In this document: positions 33,761 to 43,218 of the stretch, in pieces
Position numbering within the stretch: position 1 is the stretch's first letter
Layout: each line of letters opens with the position of its first letter
Notes under the pieces: generated by a model
Told to the model about the DNA's origin: nothing
Databases searched by the model: none
Seen by the model: the letters and a program-made list of their open reading frames with translations, nothing else
Position numbers and translations under genes: made by a program
NCBI GenBank assembly: GCA_900542525.1
Contig: UQNZ01000002.1
Location: forward strand, 186,001 to 250,000
DNA from: an uncultured Eggerthella sp.
GTDB lineage: Bacteria; Actinomycetota; Coriobacteriia; Coriobacteriales; Eggerthellaceae
Reading direction: 5' to 3'
DNA length: 64,000 nt

Positions 33761-36268
33761 GTGGCTGATAACAACGAAACAGAGGTTGAAGAGACCCAAT
33801 CAAATATCCTTTCTGCTGAACTAAGTAAGGAGATGCGCACATCATTTCTTGAATATTCGATGAGCGTTATCGTTTCTCGTGCATTGCCTGATGTGCGCGA
33901 TGGTTTGAAACCAGTTCATCGTCGTATTCTCTACGCGATGAATGAGAGCGGCATCACACCGCGTCGTCCGCATGCTAAGTCGGCACGTACTGTTGGTGAC
34001 GTAATCGGTAAGTATCATCCTCATGGCGATACTGCGGTTTACGATACGATGGTTCGCTTGGCCCAGTGGTTCTCAATGCGCGTTCCTCTGGTCGATGGAC
34101 ATGGAAACTTCGGTTCGATCGACGGCGATTCAGCAGCTGCTATGCGTTATACCGAAGCGCGCCTCGATAAACCTGCAATGGAACTTCTGCGTGACCTCGA
34201 CAAAGAGACGGTCGACTTCCAACCGAACTATGATGAGTCACTTGAAGAACCCGTTGTTTTGCCCGCACGCTTCCCGAACTTGCTAGTCAATGGGTCTTCA
34301 GGTATCGCAGTTGGCATGGCAACGAATATCCCGCCGCATAACTTGGGTGAGACCATCGACGCTACCTGCATGATGCTCGACAATCCTGATGTAACCACCG
34401 AAGAGCTCATGACCGTACTTCCCGGACCGGATTTCCCAACAGGTGCGATCATTATGGGCCGCGAAGGTATCAAGGAAGCCTATGAGACGGGTCGTGGTAG
34501 TCTGACGATTCGCTCGAAATGCCGCATCGAAGAAGGGAAGAACGGCAAGAGTTCGATTGTGATCTCTGAGATTCCCTACCAGGTGAATCGTACGAACTTG
34601 CTCAAGAAGATCGCTGATCTGGTGCGTGATAAGAAGCTGCCAGAGGTTTCGGCGGTTCATGATGCTGCTGATCGTAGTGGTATCGATATCATCATCGATC
34701 TCAAGCAAAATGTGATTCCGCAGGTCGTACTGAATAAACTTTACAAACATACGCAGCTGCAGGTTGGTTTTGGTTGCAACATGCTCGCATTGGTGAATGG
34801 TGTTCCTCGCACGCTTTCACTCAAAGAAATGCTGCATTATTACATTCTTCACCAAGAGGAAGTTATCGAGCGCCGCACGCGTTATGATCTGGCGAAGGCC
34901 GAAGCGCGCGCTCATATCTTAGAAGGTTTTGTCATTGCGCTTGACGACATTGATAAGGTGATCAGCATCATCCGTTCTTCTAAAACGGATGTTGAGGCTA
35001 AGGAACGCTTGATGGAAGCATTTAAGCTTTCAGAAAAACAAAGTGAAGCGATTCTCGAGATGCGTCTGCGCCGTCTGACCGGACTCGAACGTGAAAAGAT
35101 CGAGAATGAACTTGCTGAATTGCGTGAATCGATCTCTTATTACAAGCAACTTTTGAATGACACCAACATGGTTCATGGAGTCATCAAAGACGAATTGCTC
35201 GAGATCAAGAGCCGTTATTCCACGCCACGCAAAACGAAGATCACCGGCGCGGTAAAAGAACTCGATGTTGAAGACCTTATTGCTGAAGAAGAGGTTGCGG
35301 TTACCGTTACAAAGGCCGGCTATATCAAGCGTTTGCCTGTTTCAACCTATCGTCAGCAAAAACGCGGTGGCAAAGGTATGCAGGGTGTGAACCTGAAAGA
35401 AAGCGATTTCGTTGAGCATCTCTTCATTGCCTCAACGCACGACTATATCTTGTTCTTCTCGAACAAGGGCAAAGTCTACCGCCTGAAAGTGTATGAGATT
35501 CCCGAGGCATCACGTCATGCGCGCGGTAATGCGATCGTGAATCTGTTACCGTTTGAAAAAGGTGAAAAGGTTTCAGCGGTTATCGCTACGAAAGAGTTTC
35601 CCGAAGATGAATATCTCATGTTCGCAACCGCCGGCGGTATGGTGAAGAAGACCGCCATGAAGCTTTACGATCGTACTCGTCGTGATGGCTTGATCGCTAT
35701 CAGCTTGAAAGATGGCGATGAGCTCATTTCCGTTCAGCGTGTTGCTACTGGCGAAAAGGTCATGATGGTCTCATCTGCTGGTAAGGCAATTCAGTGGGAC
35801 GAAGAAGAAGTGCGTGCCATGGGGCGCGACACGCAAGGTGTGCGCGGTATGAATGTTCAAGCTGATGCCAAAGTGTTGGGTATGGAGATCGTTCGCCCCG
35901 GTTCTGAACTATTCGTGATCACTGAGCGCGGGTATGGCAAACGAACTTCCGTCGAGGATTATCCTATCCATCATCGTGGTGGACAGGGTGTGTTCACCAT
36001 CACGATGACCGCGAAAAAAGGCCTGCTCGCAGCCATGAAGATCGTTGAAGAAAACGATGAGCTCATGATCATTACCGAGGAAGGCGTTGTGGTCCGTACG
36101 CCAGTTGAAGGTGTTTCGCAGCTTGGACGTTCTACCCAAGGTGTTCATATCATGAACGTTGCTGATAAAGATAAAGTAACTGCGGTGGCGGTTACCGAAG
36201 GCAACTCATCGAAGAAATCGAGCAAAAAAGAAGTTTCGGAAAACCAGACGTCGTTACTCGATGAATAA
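33761..36268 (+). CDS. gyrA: DNA gyrase subunit A
   Basis: This 835-residue subunit cuts and rejoins DNA. YSMSVIVSRALPDVRDGLKP, the catalytic Tyr in AAMRYTEARL near 126 and the GyrA-box QQKRGGKGMQG near 535 are present, the last marking true gyrase rather than Topo IV. In the quinolone-determining region it reads GDTAVYD, so Thr stands where E. coli has Ser83 and Asp87 is kept; a threonine is wild type in several genera and is not evidence of resistance. A GTG start follows AAGGAG. The acidic/Lys-rich tail is short. Confidence 0.97.
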   Translation: MADNNETEVEETQSNILSAELSKEMRTSFLEYSMSVIVSRALPDVRDGLKPVHRRILYAMNESGITPRRPHAKSARTVGDVIGKYHPHGDTAVYDTMVRLAQWFSMRVPLVDGHGNFGSIDGDSAAAMRYTEARLDKPAMELLRDLDKETVDFQPNYDESLEEPVVLPARFPNLLVNGSSGIAVGMATNIPPHNLGETIDATCMMLDNPDVTTEELMTVLPGPDFPTGAIIMGREGIKEAYETGRGSLTIRSKCRIEEGKNGKSSIVISEIPYQVNRTNLLKKIADLVRDKKLPEVSAVHDAADRSGIDIIIDLKQNVIPQVVLNKLYKHTQLQVGFGCNMLALVNGVPRTLSLKEMLHYYILHQEEVIERRTRYDLAKAEARAHILEGFVIALDDIDKVISIIRSSKTDVEAKERLMEAFKLSEKQSEAILEMRLRRLTGLEREKIENELAELRESISYYKQLLNDTNMVHGVIKDELLEIKSRYSTPRKTKITGAVKELDVEDLIAEEEVAVTVTKAGYIKRLPVSTYRQQKRGGKGMQGVNLKESDFVEHLFIASTHDYILFFSNKGKVYRLKVYEIPEASRHARGNAIVNLLPFEKGEKVSAVIATKEFPEDEYLMFATAGGMVKKTAMKLYDRTRRDGLIAISLKDGDELISVQRVATGEKVMMVSSAGKAIQWDEEEVRAMGRDTQGVRGMNVQADAKVLGMEIVRPGSELFVITERGYGKRTSVEDYPIHHRGGQGVFTITMTAKKGLLAAMKIVEENDELMIITEEGVVVRTPVEGVSQLGRSTQGVHIMNVADKDKVTAVAVTEGNSSKKSSKKEVSENQTSLLDE

Positions 36269-36313
36269 CAACTCTTGAGAGGAAGCTAAGCAAGTGCTTC
36301 TTTGAAAACGCAC

Positions 36314-36364
36314 CGATCGTCTTGATGTTGCAAATGTGAGGAGCATCAAGGCGATTGTGTCTTT
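36314..36364 (+). terminator. Probable terminator after gyrA
   Basis: CGATCGTCTTGATG and CATCAAGGCGATTG pair over 13 bases with G-U pairs, a 16-base loop and then TGTCTTTTC. It lies 46 bases after the gyrA stop. The remainder of the 210-base gap to the next gene shows nothing else certain. Confidence 0.6.
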
Positions 36365-36478
36365 TCAATCACGACATAACCTCAGAGATATGTCTTTTTA
36401 AGGTTTGCGCTCATGTATTAGGAAAAAACGCTTAAGGTAAAGGCAGGCCAATAAACACATAAGAATAAGAAGCATTTC

Positions 36479-36994
36479 ATGGTTCGTTGTTATATACAGA
36501 CGCTCATTATTTCGCAGGCTGTTTCGCCTTCAGTGCTCGTGCTGCGTCCTTATAGCGATGAGCCTGTTCAAGAAACCTGTCGCGTGCTTCCTATCTGGAT
36601 CGGACTTACCGAAGCAACGCAGATGGGACTTGCGATCGAGAATATTCGTCTTCCACGCCCTGTTACCCACGATGTATTTCTTGATGCTCTTACGAATTTG
36701 AATACTTACGTTGATCATGTGCTCATAACGGGGGTGAAGAACGAAACATTCTTTGTGCGACTCTATTTGCGTCATCATGGAGATCTTATCGACCTTGACG
36801 CACGCCCAAGTGACGCGATCAATCTTGCGGTCCGTCAAAATGCACCGATCTACATCGAAGAGGATGTACTTGAAAAGGAATCATACCCGTTCATCATCAA
36901 GAAAAATCACATTTTGAACGAGAATGATATCGAGCAGTTCCGCACTTTTATCAAGACAATAGAGCCAGAAGACTTTGAAGAAGAGAAGGAATAA
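36479..36994 (+). CDS. Bifunctional nuclease-domain protein (DUF151)
   Basis: This 171-residue cytosolic protein matches the DUF151/BFN family: VLPIWIGLTEATQMGLAIENI near 37-57, RPVTHDVFLDAL, and the hallmark DARPSDAINLAVRQNAPIYI near 104-123. Family members in other organisms have reported DNase/RNase activity, but the bacterial role is not settled. The tail is acidic. It stands alone between gyrA and the tRNA pair, with a weak AAGAAG ribosome-binding site. Confidence 0.9.
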   Translation: MVRCYIQTLIISQAVSPSVLVLRPYSDEPVQETCRVLPIWIGLTEATQMGLAIENIRLPRPVTHDVFLDALTNLNTYVDHVLITGVKNETFFVRLYLRHHGDLIDLDARPSDAINLAVRQNAPIYIEEDVLEKESYPFIIKKNHILNENDIEQFRTFIKTIEPEDFEEEKE

Positions 36995-37034
36995 ACTCCG
37001 CTCGCGTGTAAAATCTTCCATTTTTGAAAATAAC

Positions 37035-37063
37035 TTGAAAAAAAGTGAGGGGTTTTATATATT
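37035..37063 (+). promoter_or_regulatory. Promoter of tRNA-Ile
   Basis: TTGAAA (37035-37040), a 17-base spacer and TATATT (37058-37063) lie 18 bases before the mature tRNA 5' end. Confidence 0.7.
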
Positions 37064-37080
37064 AAATGGGCGCGATTTTC

Positions 37081-37157
<77 letters not shown>

Positions 37158-37168
37158 TTTTTGTGGAT

Positions 37169-37208
37169 AAACACTCCACCGTGAGCCGAGTTAGCCGGTG
37201 GAGTGTTT
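37169..37208 (+). terminator. Terminator-like hairpin after tRNA-Ile
   Basis: AAACACTCCACCG and CGGTGGAGTGTTT form a perfect 13-bp stem followed by ATTATAAAA. The two tRNAs therefore seem to be separate units or partly coupled. Confidence 0.7.
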
Positions 37209-37270
37209 ATTATAAAAGTTCGAGGATCCAATAGATCCATCGCGTATGCAACGGGAGTTGCTATTTTTTT

Positions 37271-37346
37271 GGGGCATTAGCTCAGCTGGGAGAGCGCGGG
37301 CTTTGCAAGCCTGAGGTCAGGGGTTCGATCCCCCTATGCTCCACCA
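37271..37346 (+). tRNA. tRNA-Ala (anticodon TGC)
   Basis: Acceptor GGGGCAT pairs with ATGCTCC (one G-U), the anticodon loop is TTTGCAA, the T-arm GGGGTTCGATCCCCC is perfect and CCA is encoded. Confidence 0.97.
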
Positions 37347-37354
37347 AATTGAAC

Positions 37355-37385
37355 AAGGTCATCCACAACGGATGGCCTTTTTTAT
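37355..37385 (+). terminator. Intrinsic terminator after tRNA-Ala
   Basis: AAGGTCATCC and GGATGGCCTT form a stem with loop ACAAC, followed by TTTTTATT. Confidence 0.88.
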
Positions 37386-37418
37386 TGGGCGACTTGCACG
37401 GATCGAACCCCGCGAGGG

Positions 37419-37443
37419 CACAACAGTCCAGTGGACTGTTGTG
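37419..37443. repeat. Perfect 12+1+12 palindrome in a REP-like element
   Basis: CACAACAGTCCA and TGGACTGTTGTG flank a single G. The surrounding 37390-37480 has no gene; its left side resembles an inverted tRNA T-arm (GGATCGAACCCC) but cannot fold into a tRNA. This looks like a dispersed palindromic element next to a tRNA. Confidence 0.5.
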
Positions 37444-37518
37444 TAAGGAGGGCGAAGCCTGACGTAGGAAATCGTGTCGCAAGATCGTTCAATGTCATAT
37501 TTCTTATTTCACTAAAAC

Positions 37519-37550
37519 AAGAGCGGGTACGGAAGGTACCCGCTCTTTCG
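37519..37550. terminator. Terminator between the tRNA locus and the crotonase gene
   Basis: AAGAGCGGGTAC and GTACCCGCTCTT form a 12-bp stem with loop GGAAG, followed by TCG. It lies just beyond the stop codon of the minus-strand crotonase gene and can act for it, with AACA-rich sequence on the far side giving a partial U-tract. Confidence 0.65.
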
Positions 37551-37580
37551 ACACATCTCTGTGTTTAGTGGTTACAAAAC

Positions 37581-38462
37581 TTAATGATTGCTGAATGTAT
37601 AGTTTTCAGGATGAGCCTTTACATCTTCACGCAGTTTAGGATTCATCTTCCGCGTTCCGCGATACGCATCTTGCGTTTCTGTTGCAACTACTTGGTTGCG
37701 ATTTTCCATCTTGATCTGGGTATCAAAGCTATTGCCATCAACAGAAGACTGCATCGATTCTTTGGTAAGGCGCAATCCGAAAGGTGAGGTATTCTTCACC
37801 ATCATCTCGGCAAGTTCAAGTGCAGTATCGAGCACATCTTCATCAGCAACTAGACGATTCGCAAAGCCCCAATCATAAAGCTCTTCAGCACCGATGCGTC
37901 GTGCTGTCATGAGTACTTCATTCGCGCGGGCGAAGCCGATGATCTTCGGCAGATAAAACGATCCTGACATATCAGTTCCCGTGAGGCCGATATTCAAATA
38001 TCCTGCTTGCATCTTGAAAGATTCACCCAAAACGCGCAAGTCGCAAGCGCAAGATATAGAAAGACCACCACCAACTGCGTGGCCCTTCAATGCTCCAATG
38101 ATCGGTTGCGGACAAGCGCGCATATTCACCACTTGATCAGAGCAGATCGTTTGCATGATGAAGAAATCGCGCTGCGTGCGCCCCATTTCCTCGGGCGGAT
38201 CAAGCGCGAGGTCATTCAGATTGAATCCTGCGCAGAACGACGAACCTTCACCAGTTAATATGATCACACGACAATCGGGATCCATGCGTACTTTGATAAG
38301 GAAGTCATTGAATTCTGCCATTTGCTGGTAAGACATCGCATTCAAATTGCCCGCATCATTGAACGCGCAAATATAGATGGGACCCTTCTGTGTGATGACG
38401 ATCTTTTCGTAATCGTCATACGTGAAATCTGCCATGTGGTATTGATCTTGGTATACCGTCAT
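37581..38462 (-). CDS. Enoyl-CoA hydratase/isomerase family protein
   Basis: This 293-residue protein has the crotonase fold. Oxyanion-hole motifs are SSFCAGFNLNDLA near 74-86 and KGHAVGGGLSISCACDLRV near 125-143. Of the two hydratase glutamates, the position after GYLNIGLTG carries no Glu, so simple hydration may be replaced by isomerase, hydrolase or lyase chemistry. The substrate is unknown. It is the only minus-strand gene right of the origin, against the local direction, which may mark a later insertion. It is divergent from typA. Confidence 0.85.
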   Translation of the reverse strand: MTVYQDQYHMADFTYDDYEKIVITQKGPIYICAFNDAGNLNAMSYQQMAEFNDFLIKVRMDPDCRVIILTGEGSSFCAGFNLNDLALDPPEEMGRTQRDFFIMQTICSDQVVNMRACPQPIIGALKGHAVGGGLSISCACDLRVLGESFKMQAGYLNIGLTGTDMSGSFYLPKIIGFARANEVLMTARRIGAEELYDWGFANRLVADEDVLDTALELAEMMVKNTSPFGLRLTKESMQSSVDGNSFDTQIKMENRNQVVATETQDAYRGTRKMNPKLREDVKAHPENYTFSNH

Positions 38463-38717
38463 GATTCCCCCTTCTCATAAAAACAGTACAGGAAAAGCAT
38501 AGCGCAAAAAGCGCCGAATAATTTCTTGAGCAAACCTTTCACAGCCCAAATCTTTCCTTCTTTCATGCGAAAAAGAGCACGGTACTATTATTGAAAGGCT
38601 TGTGCAGGAAGTTGAATCGCAGGGGGCTTTGCTATAGGCAATGTTACGCTGTGCGTTCGACTTGGCATCAAACACCATCGCCCATACGATCGAGATAAGA
38701 GAAGGCTACCTATAACT

Positions 38718-40532
38718 ATGAGACAGGAAAACATCCGTAACGTTGCGATCATTGCTCATGTCGACCACGGCAAGACTACGCTTGTCGACCGTCTGCTCTA
38801 TACAGCCGGTGTCTTTCGTGAGAACCAGGACGTTCAAGAGCGCGTGCTCGATTCGAACGACCAAGAGCGCGAACGCGGTATCACCATTCTGTCCAAGAAC
38901 ATTTCGATCTCCTATAAAGATGTGAAGATCAATGTTATCGACACGCCTGGTCACGCTGATTTCGGTGGCGAAGTTGAACGCGTACTCAATATGGCTGATG
39001 GCGCACTTTTGATCGTGGATGCCTTCGAAGGCCCTATGCCTCAAACGCGTTTTGTGCTGCGTCATGCACTTGAGCTGGGTTTGCGCATCGTGCTTGTTAT
39101 CAATAAGATTGATCGCCCTGGTTCGCGCCCTGAAGAAGTGGTCGATGAGGTGTTCGATCTTATGGTCGAGCTCGAGGCGAGCGATGAACAACTTGATTTT
39201 CCAATCATCTACGCTTCGGCAGTGAATGGCTATGCACGCTATGAGCCGAACGACGACAACGACAACATGGTTCCTCTTCTCGATACCATCTTGAAAGAAG
39301 TTCCCGCGCCCGATTGCGATCCAGAAGGTCCTGTTGCGTTACAACTTTGCACGATCGATCATTCAAGCTTCGTTGGTCGTATCGGGGTGGGGCGTCTGTT
39401 TTCGGGTACGATGTCGAAAAACGAGCAGGTGCTCGTGATCAAGAATGATGGAGCACGATACAATACCATCATCAAACAGGTATTCACCTTCGATGCACTT
39501 GGCAAAAAAGAAGAGCAACAAGTTTCTGCTGGCGACATCATTGCAGTCGTTGGTGTTGAAGATGCTGACATTGGAGATATGGTCACTAGCCGTGAAAACC
39601 CGATCGAGCTCGATCCGATCGAAGTTGAAGAGCCTACCATGGCGGTCGTATTCGAGGCTTCGACCTCTCCACTCGTTGGCCGCGAGGGTGAGATCGTGGG
39701 TGCGCGACAGCTTAAGGAGCGCCTGTTTAAAGAAGCAGAGAGCAACATCTCTATGCGTATCTGTGAAACCGAGGACAAATCTGGTGTAGAAGTAGCTGGT
39801 CGTGGGCTTCTTCATCTGTCGGTTCTTATGGAAACGATGCGGCGCGAAGGCTTTGAATTCCAGGTTGGACGCCCGCGCGTGATCATCAAGAAGGATGATC
39901 AAGGTAATCTTCTTGAGCCCATTGAGGAAGCCACCGTCGATGTTCCAAGTGAATATGCGGGTAAATGCATCGAGGTGTTCGGCACTGCAGGTGGAGAAAT
40001 GACCGACATGTTCCAACGCGGTGACCAAACGCATCTTGTGTTCAAGATTCCCAGTCGTGGAACAATGGGTCTGCGCACGCGCTTGCTCAATGTTTCTCGC
40101 GGTGAGGCAACGATGTTCCATCACTTCAGCGAGTATGGTCCGTATCGCGGCGAATTCGGCGGACGTAAGAGCGGATCGATGATTGCGATGGCAACGGAAA
40201 AGTCGGTAGCCTATGCGCTCGATACGCTCCAGCAACGCGGCAGCTTGTTCGTTGGCCCTGGTGAGGAATGCTATGAAGGCATGATCGTTGGGGAATCTGC
40301 CAAAGAAGGCGATATGGTTGTGAACGTTGCAAAGGCTAAGCAGTTGGGCAACCAACGTTCTTCAGGTGCTGATAAGGCGATCCAGCTTACCCCTCCGATC
40401 GAATTCACGCTCGAAGAAGCGCTGGAATATATCGAAGATGATGAACTGGTTGAGATCACTCCACTGAACATTCGCTTGCGTAAACGTACGCTTTCTTCGG
40501 TACAGCGCAAGAAGGAGCAAAAGAACAAGTAG
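38718..40532 (+). CDS. typA: Ribosome-associated GTPase TypA/BipA
   Basis: This 604-residue translational GTPase is close to EF-G and helps ribosome assembly and growth under stress. G1 is AHVDHGKT near 13-20, the switch region RERGITI, G3 DTPGHADFGGEV and G4 NKIDRPG. The C-terminal specific domain (about 485-600) with GPGEECYEGMIVGE is complete. The ATG has only a distant AAGG. No neighbour shares its pathway. Confidence 0.96.
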   Translation: MRQENIRNVAIIAHVDHGKTTLVDRLLYTAGVFRENQDVQERVLDSNDQERERGITILSKNISISYKDVKINVIDTPGHADFGGEVERVLNMADGALLIVDAFEGPMPQTRFVLRHALELGLRIVLVINKIDRPGSRPEEVVDEVFDLMVELEASDEQLDFPIIYASAVNGYARYEPNDDNDNMVPLLDTILKEVPAPDCDPEGPVALQLCTIDHSSFVGRIGVGRLFSGTMSKNEQVLVIKNDGARYNTIIKQVFTFDALGKKEEQQVSAGDIIAVVGVEDADIGDMVTSRENPIELDPIEVEEPTMAVVFEASTSPLVGREGEIVGARQLKERLFKEAESNISMRICETEDKSGVEVAGRGLLHLSVLMETMRREGFEFQVGRPRVIIKKDDQGNLLEPIEEATVDVPSEYAGKCIEVFGTAGGEMTDMFQRGDQTHLVFKIPSRGTMGLRTRLLNVSRGEATMFHHFSEYGPYRGEFGGRKSGSMIAMATEKSVAYALDTLQQRGSLFVGPGEECYEGMIVGESAKEGDMVVNVAKAKQLGNQRSSGADKAIQLTPPIEFTLEEALEYIEDDELVEITPLNIRLRKRTLSSVQRKKEQKNK

Positions 40533-40701
40533 GAATGCATCTTCCCAGGTGCGGATATATGAAGAGCGTATGAATACAGTGCTCTTAAAATGGAGCATTT
40601 GTGCAAACAAACGCAAGGACCAGGAGTTGTGTAACAATCGTCTTGCGCAATTCGCGCGCAACGTTTACTGAACACAACTATATATAAGCAAAGGGACCTC
40701 T

Positions 40702-41895
40702 ATGACGCTTAAAGCAACGCTTTCAAAAGTTTCAGCTTTTTTGCTTGCCGTTATTTGCTGCATTGCGCTTGTCGGCTGCAACTCTGAATATGGTTTCACA
40801 GGAGGAACGGCGGCAACGGTCAATGGCACGCCTATTGAAGAAGATACGGTCACGAAGTATATCCAGGACTTCCGAACCAGCTCGAACCTTACTGAAGATG
40901 AAGCCTGGGCAAACTGGCTCAAGGAAAGTTCTCAAGACCCTGCATCGATCCGCAGTCAGGTTATAGACTATTACGTTCAGCAAGAGCTCGTTCGTCAGGC
41001 TTCCGAAGAGAATGAAGTCGTGATAGAGCAAAGCGCTATCGATGAGCAAGTCGATGCGATGAAGAAGAATTATAGCAACGACCAAGCATGGCAAGATGCG
41101 CTTTCGCAATCAGGGGTTACGGAAGATCAGTATCGTGAGTCGATCAAGATGGGGCTTACTTCTCGCGCGCTGATGGACAAGGTCGTTACCGAGGTCGATA
41201 CGAGTGACGATGCAGGCTTGCTCGAGTTCATGAATCAATATAAAGATATGATCAACGGATCCAAGCGTTCCTCCCATATCCTTCTCAATGCAAACGATCA
41301 GGCAAAAGCAGAAGAAGTGGTAGGAAAGCTTACTTCTGGGGAATTGGATTTTGCAACAGCTGCCCAGCAATATTCGACGGACACTGCTTCGGCTCAGAAT
41401 GGCGGCGATGTTGGTTGGAATACCATCAATAATTATGTTGAAGAGTATTCTGCTGCTCTTGATAGCATTGAAAAGGGGCAGATCACGCTTACTGCGAGTG
41501 AATATGGTGTCCATATCATTCTATGTACCGATGTGTTCCAGATCGATGGCGATCCGACTTCTCTCTCTGCTTATCCTTCTGAGATCGTTGACTATATGCG
41601 TTCGATCTATGGTTCTCAGAAGAAGGCTGAGAATTTCCAGGAATGGCTCAACCATTATAAAGAGGAATCCGATGTTGTGGTCAATGATATGCCTGCGAAT
41701 GTCCCTTATAATATCGATCTCAGCCAGTATGAAGGCAGCGATTCAGAAGACAACGCTGAAGGCGATGGCTCTAACGAAGGTGAAGATTCGAACGAAAACA
41801 CTGAGGGTGCTACCAATGTTCCGGGCGACTCCGAGAATCCAGGTGAAGAAGGCTCTAATTTAAGCGCTATTGAGGGTGGCAACAAGAACGAGTAG
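40702..41895 (+). CDS. PpiC-type foldase lipoprotein (PrsA/SurA-like)
   Basis: This 397-residue protein is a secreted peptidyl-prolyl isomerase-like chaperone. The signal peptide ends in the lipobox ALVGC (Cys26). A SurA N-like helical part spans 35-175 (VNGTPIEEDTVTKYI), and the parvulin domain about 188-280 has SSHILLNANDQAKAEEV, LDFATAAQQYSTD and GGDVGW. The last 60 residues are an acidic Glu/Asn/Ser tail, probably disordered and facing the wall. AAGGG before the ATG fits. It is monocistronic with a strong terminator. Help in folding exported proteins outside the membrane is expected. Confidence 0.92.
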   Translation: MTLKATLSKVSAFLLAVICCIALVGCNSEYGFTGGTAATVNGTPIEEDTVTKYIQDFRTSSNLTEDEAWANWLKESSQDPASIRSQVIDYYVQQELVRQASEENEVVIEQSAIDEQVDAMKKNYSNDQAWQDALSQSGVTEDQYRESIKMGLTSRALMDKVVTEVDTSDDAGLLEFMNQYKDMINGSKRSSHILLNANDQAKAEEVVGKLTSGELDFATAAQQYSTDTASAQNGGDVGWNTINNYVEEYSAALDSIEKGQITLTASEYGVHIILCTDVFQIDGDPTSLSAYPSEIVDYMRSIYGSQKKAENFQEWLNHYKEESDVVVNDMPANVPYNIDLSQYEGSDSEDNAEGDGSNEGEDSNENTEGATNVPGDSENPGEEGSNLSAIEGGNKNE

Positions 41896-41925
41896 TAGAG
41901 CAACGACATCGACTAAAACTATAGT

Positions 41926-41958
41926 AAGAGCGGAGGCATTGTCTCCGCTCTTTTGTTT
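41926..41958 (+). terminator. Intrinsic terminator after the foldase gene
   Basis: AAGAGCGGAG and CTCCGCTCTT form a 10-bp stem with loop GCATTGT, followed by TTGTTTT. Confidence 0.9.
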
Positions 41959-42013
41959 TGGCAAAGTAGACTTAATATGAAGAGCAATCGCGAAGAAAAG
42001 GAGGAATGCAAGC

Positions 42014-42817
42014 ATGATAGACGCAAAAACCGAAGCACCCCTCATTGAACTCAACGATGCGATCGTGCGTCGTGACGGAAAGAATATTCTCGAGGTTGAT
42101 TCTTTTGTGTTGCGCTCGGGTGAGAACATTGCATTGCTTGGTCCCAATGGCGCGGGAAAGTCTACCTTCATTCGTCTCATCACACGCGAGGATTTTCCGC
42201 TTTATCGCGATAACCCTCCAGTGCTCTTTCGCGGGAGCGAGCGCACCACCCTTCAAGAAACGAAGAAAGTGCTCGGTGTAGTTTCCTCGACGATGCAGGA
42301 TCAGATCACGGTTCATCTTCCTGCAAAGGATATCGTTGCTGGCGGGCTTTTCGGCACCCTTGGTGTTCCTCAGATGTATCGGGTGACTCCTGAATCGCAA
42401 CAGCGCGTGATGGAGATATTGGAAATGCTTGGTGTGGCAGATCTTGCCGAGCGAGATATCAAGACGCTTTCGACCGGTCAGGCTCGCCGCATCCTTTTAG
42501 CGCGTGCGCTCATTCATGATCCAGAAGTTCTTGTTTTCGATGAGCCGACAACTGGCCTCGATCCAGAAGGAATGTATTATGTGCGAAAGTCGATGCGCGA
42601 TTTGGTCGAGCGAGGAAAGTCGATCATCTTAGTGACGCACTATCCAGAAGATATCATTCCTGAGATCGAGCGTGTTGTCATGATCAAAGAAGGAAAGCTT
42701 TTCGATGATGGTCGAAAAGAAGAGCTTCTTACGAGTGCACGCATGTCGGAGTTGTTCAATGTGCCTTTACGGATTATTGAGCAAGATGGCTATTTTTCCC
42801 TTGTGAGCGAATATTAA
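42014..42817 (+). CDS. ABC transporter ATP-binding protein
   Basis: This 267-residue ATPase has Walker A GPNGAGKS near 43-50, the signature LSTGQARRI near 156-164 (LSGGQ with Thr), Walker B VLVFDEPTTGLD and the switch His in VTHYPEDI. The signature and the Glu/Ile-rich coupling loop recall ATPases annotated as molybdate-type or YheS-independent importers without clear partners. No permease or binding protein is adjacent. The substrate or even a transport role is unknown. AAGGAGG lies nine bases before the ATG. The promoter for tRNA-Ser overlaps its end. Confidence 0.85.
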   Translation: MIDAKTEAPLIELNDAIVRRDGKNILEVDSFVLRSGENIALLGPNGAGKSTFIRLITREDFPLYRDNPPVLFRGSERTTLQETKKVLGVVSSTMQDQITVHLPAKDIVAGGLFGTLGVPQMYRVTPESQQRVMEILEMLGVADLAERDIKTLSTGQARRILLARALIHDPEVLVFDEPTTGLDPEGMYYVRKSMRDLVERGKSIILVTHYPEDIIPEIERVVMIKEGKLFDDGRKEELLTSARMSELFNVPLRIIEQDGYFSLVSEY

Positions 42818-42830
42818 ACTGGTATATAAT
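42801..42830 (+). promoter_or_regulatory. Promoter of tRNA-Ser
   Basis: TTGTGA (42801-42806), an 18-base spacer and TATAAT (42825-42830) lie at the 3' end of the ABC gene. A GTGCAAAA/TTTTGCAC hairpin (42843-42862) falls in the tRNA leader. Confidence 0.65.
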
Positions 42831-42871
42831 CTATCATCGCACGTGCAAAACTTGTTTTGCACAGAGAAGCT

Positions 42872-42964
42872 GGAGAGATGTCCGAGTCTGGCTTAAGGAG
42901 CACGATTGGAAATCGTGTATACGCCAAAAGCGTATCTGGGGTTCGAATCCCCATCTCTCCGCCA
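42872..42964 (+). tRNA. tRNA-Ser (anticodon GGA)
   Basis: Acceptor GGAGAGA pairs with TCTCTCC, the anticodon stem is CACGA/TCGTG with loop TTGGAAA, there is a long variable arm (TACGCCAAAAGCGTA) as in serine tRNAs, and CCA is encoded. Confidence 0.96.
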
Positions 42965-43052
42965 GTGAATTCCACATCGTTTGGTGTGTTGCTAAGACGC
43001 GGTAGCTCGAGTGGGCTCGTCCGAAATCGAGCACCGAAGTCTTTACAAGAAG

Positions 43053-43075
43053 CGCTCGCGAGAGCGTTTTCTTTT
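43053..43075 (+). terminator. Terminator between the two tRNA-Ser genes
   Basis: CGCTC-GCGA-GAGCG is followed by TTTTCTTTT. The stem is short but the U-tract is good. Confidence 0.65.
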
Positions 43076-43116
43076 GACAAACTCCGCGGCGCATCTGGTT
43101 GCGATAAGCGGAACTT

Positions 43117-43209
43117 GGAAGGGTGGCAGAGCGGCTGAATGCGGCGGTCTCGAAAACCGTTTTGCCTCTAATCGAGGTAACGAGGGTTCAAATCCCTCCC
43201 CTTCCGCCA
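43117..43209 (+). tRNA. tRNA-Ser (anticodon CGA)
   Basis: Acceptor GGAAGGG pairs with CCCTTCC, the anticodon loop is CTCGAAA, the long variable arm CCTCTAATCGAGG is present, and CCA is encoded. Confidence 0.96.
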
Positions 43210-43218
43210 GTGAATGCA

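Noticed and set aside
34020..34060. Thr at the GyrA quinolone position as a resistance mutation
   Set aside because: Thr at this place is wild type in several bacteria and Asp87 is kept; no basis for a resistance call.
37390..37416. Inverted tRNA T-arm-like string
   Set aside because: No acceptor or anticodon arms can be built around it.
37282..37482. 66-residue minus-strand frame covering tRNA-Ala
   Set aside because: Its N-terminal part is the palindromic repeat and its C-terminal part the antisense of the tRNA; such frames are common false genes.
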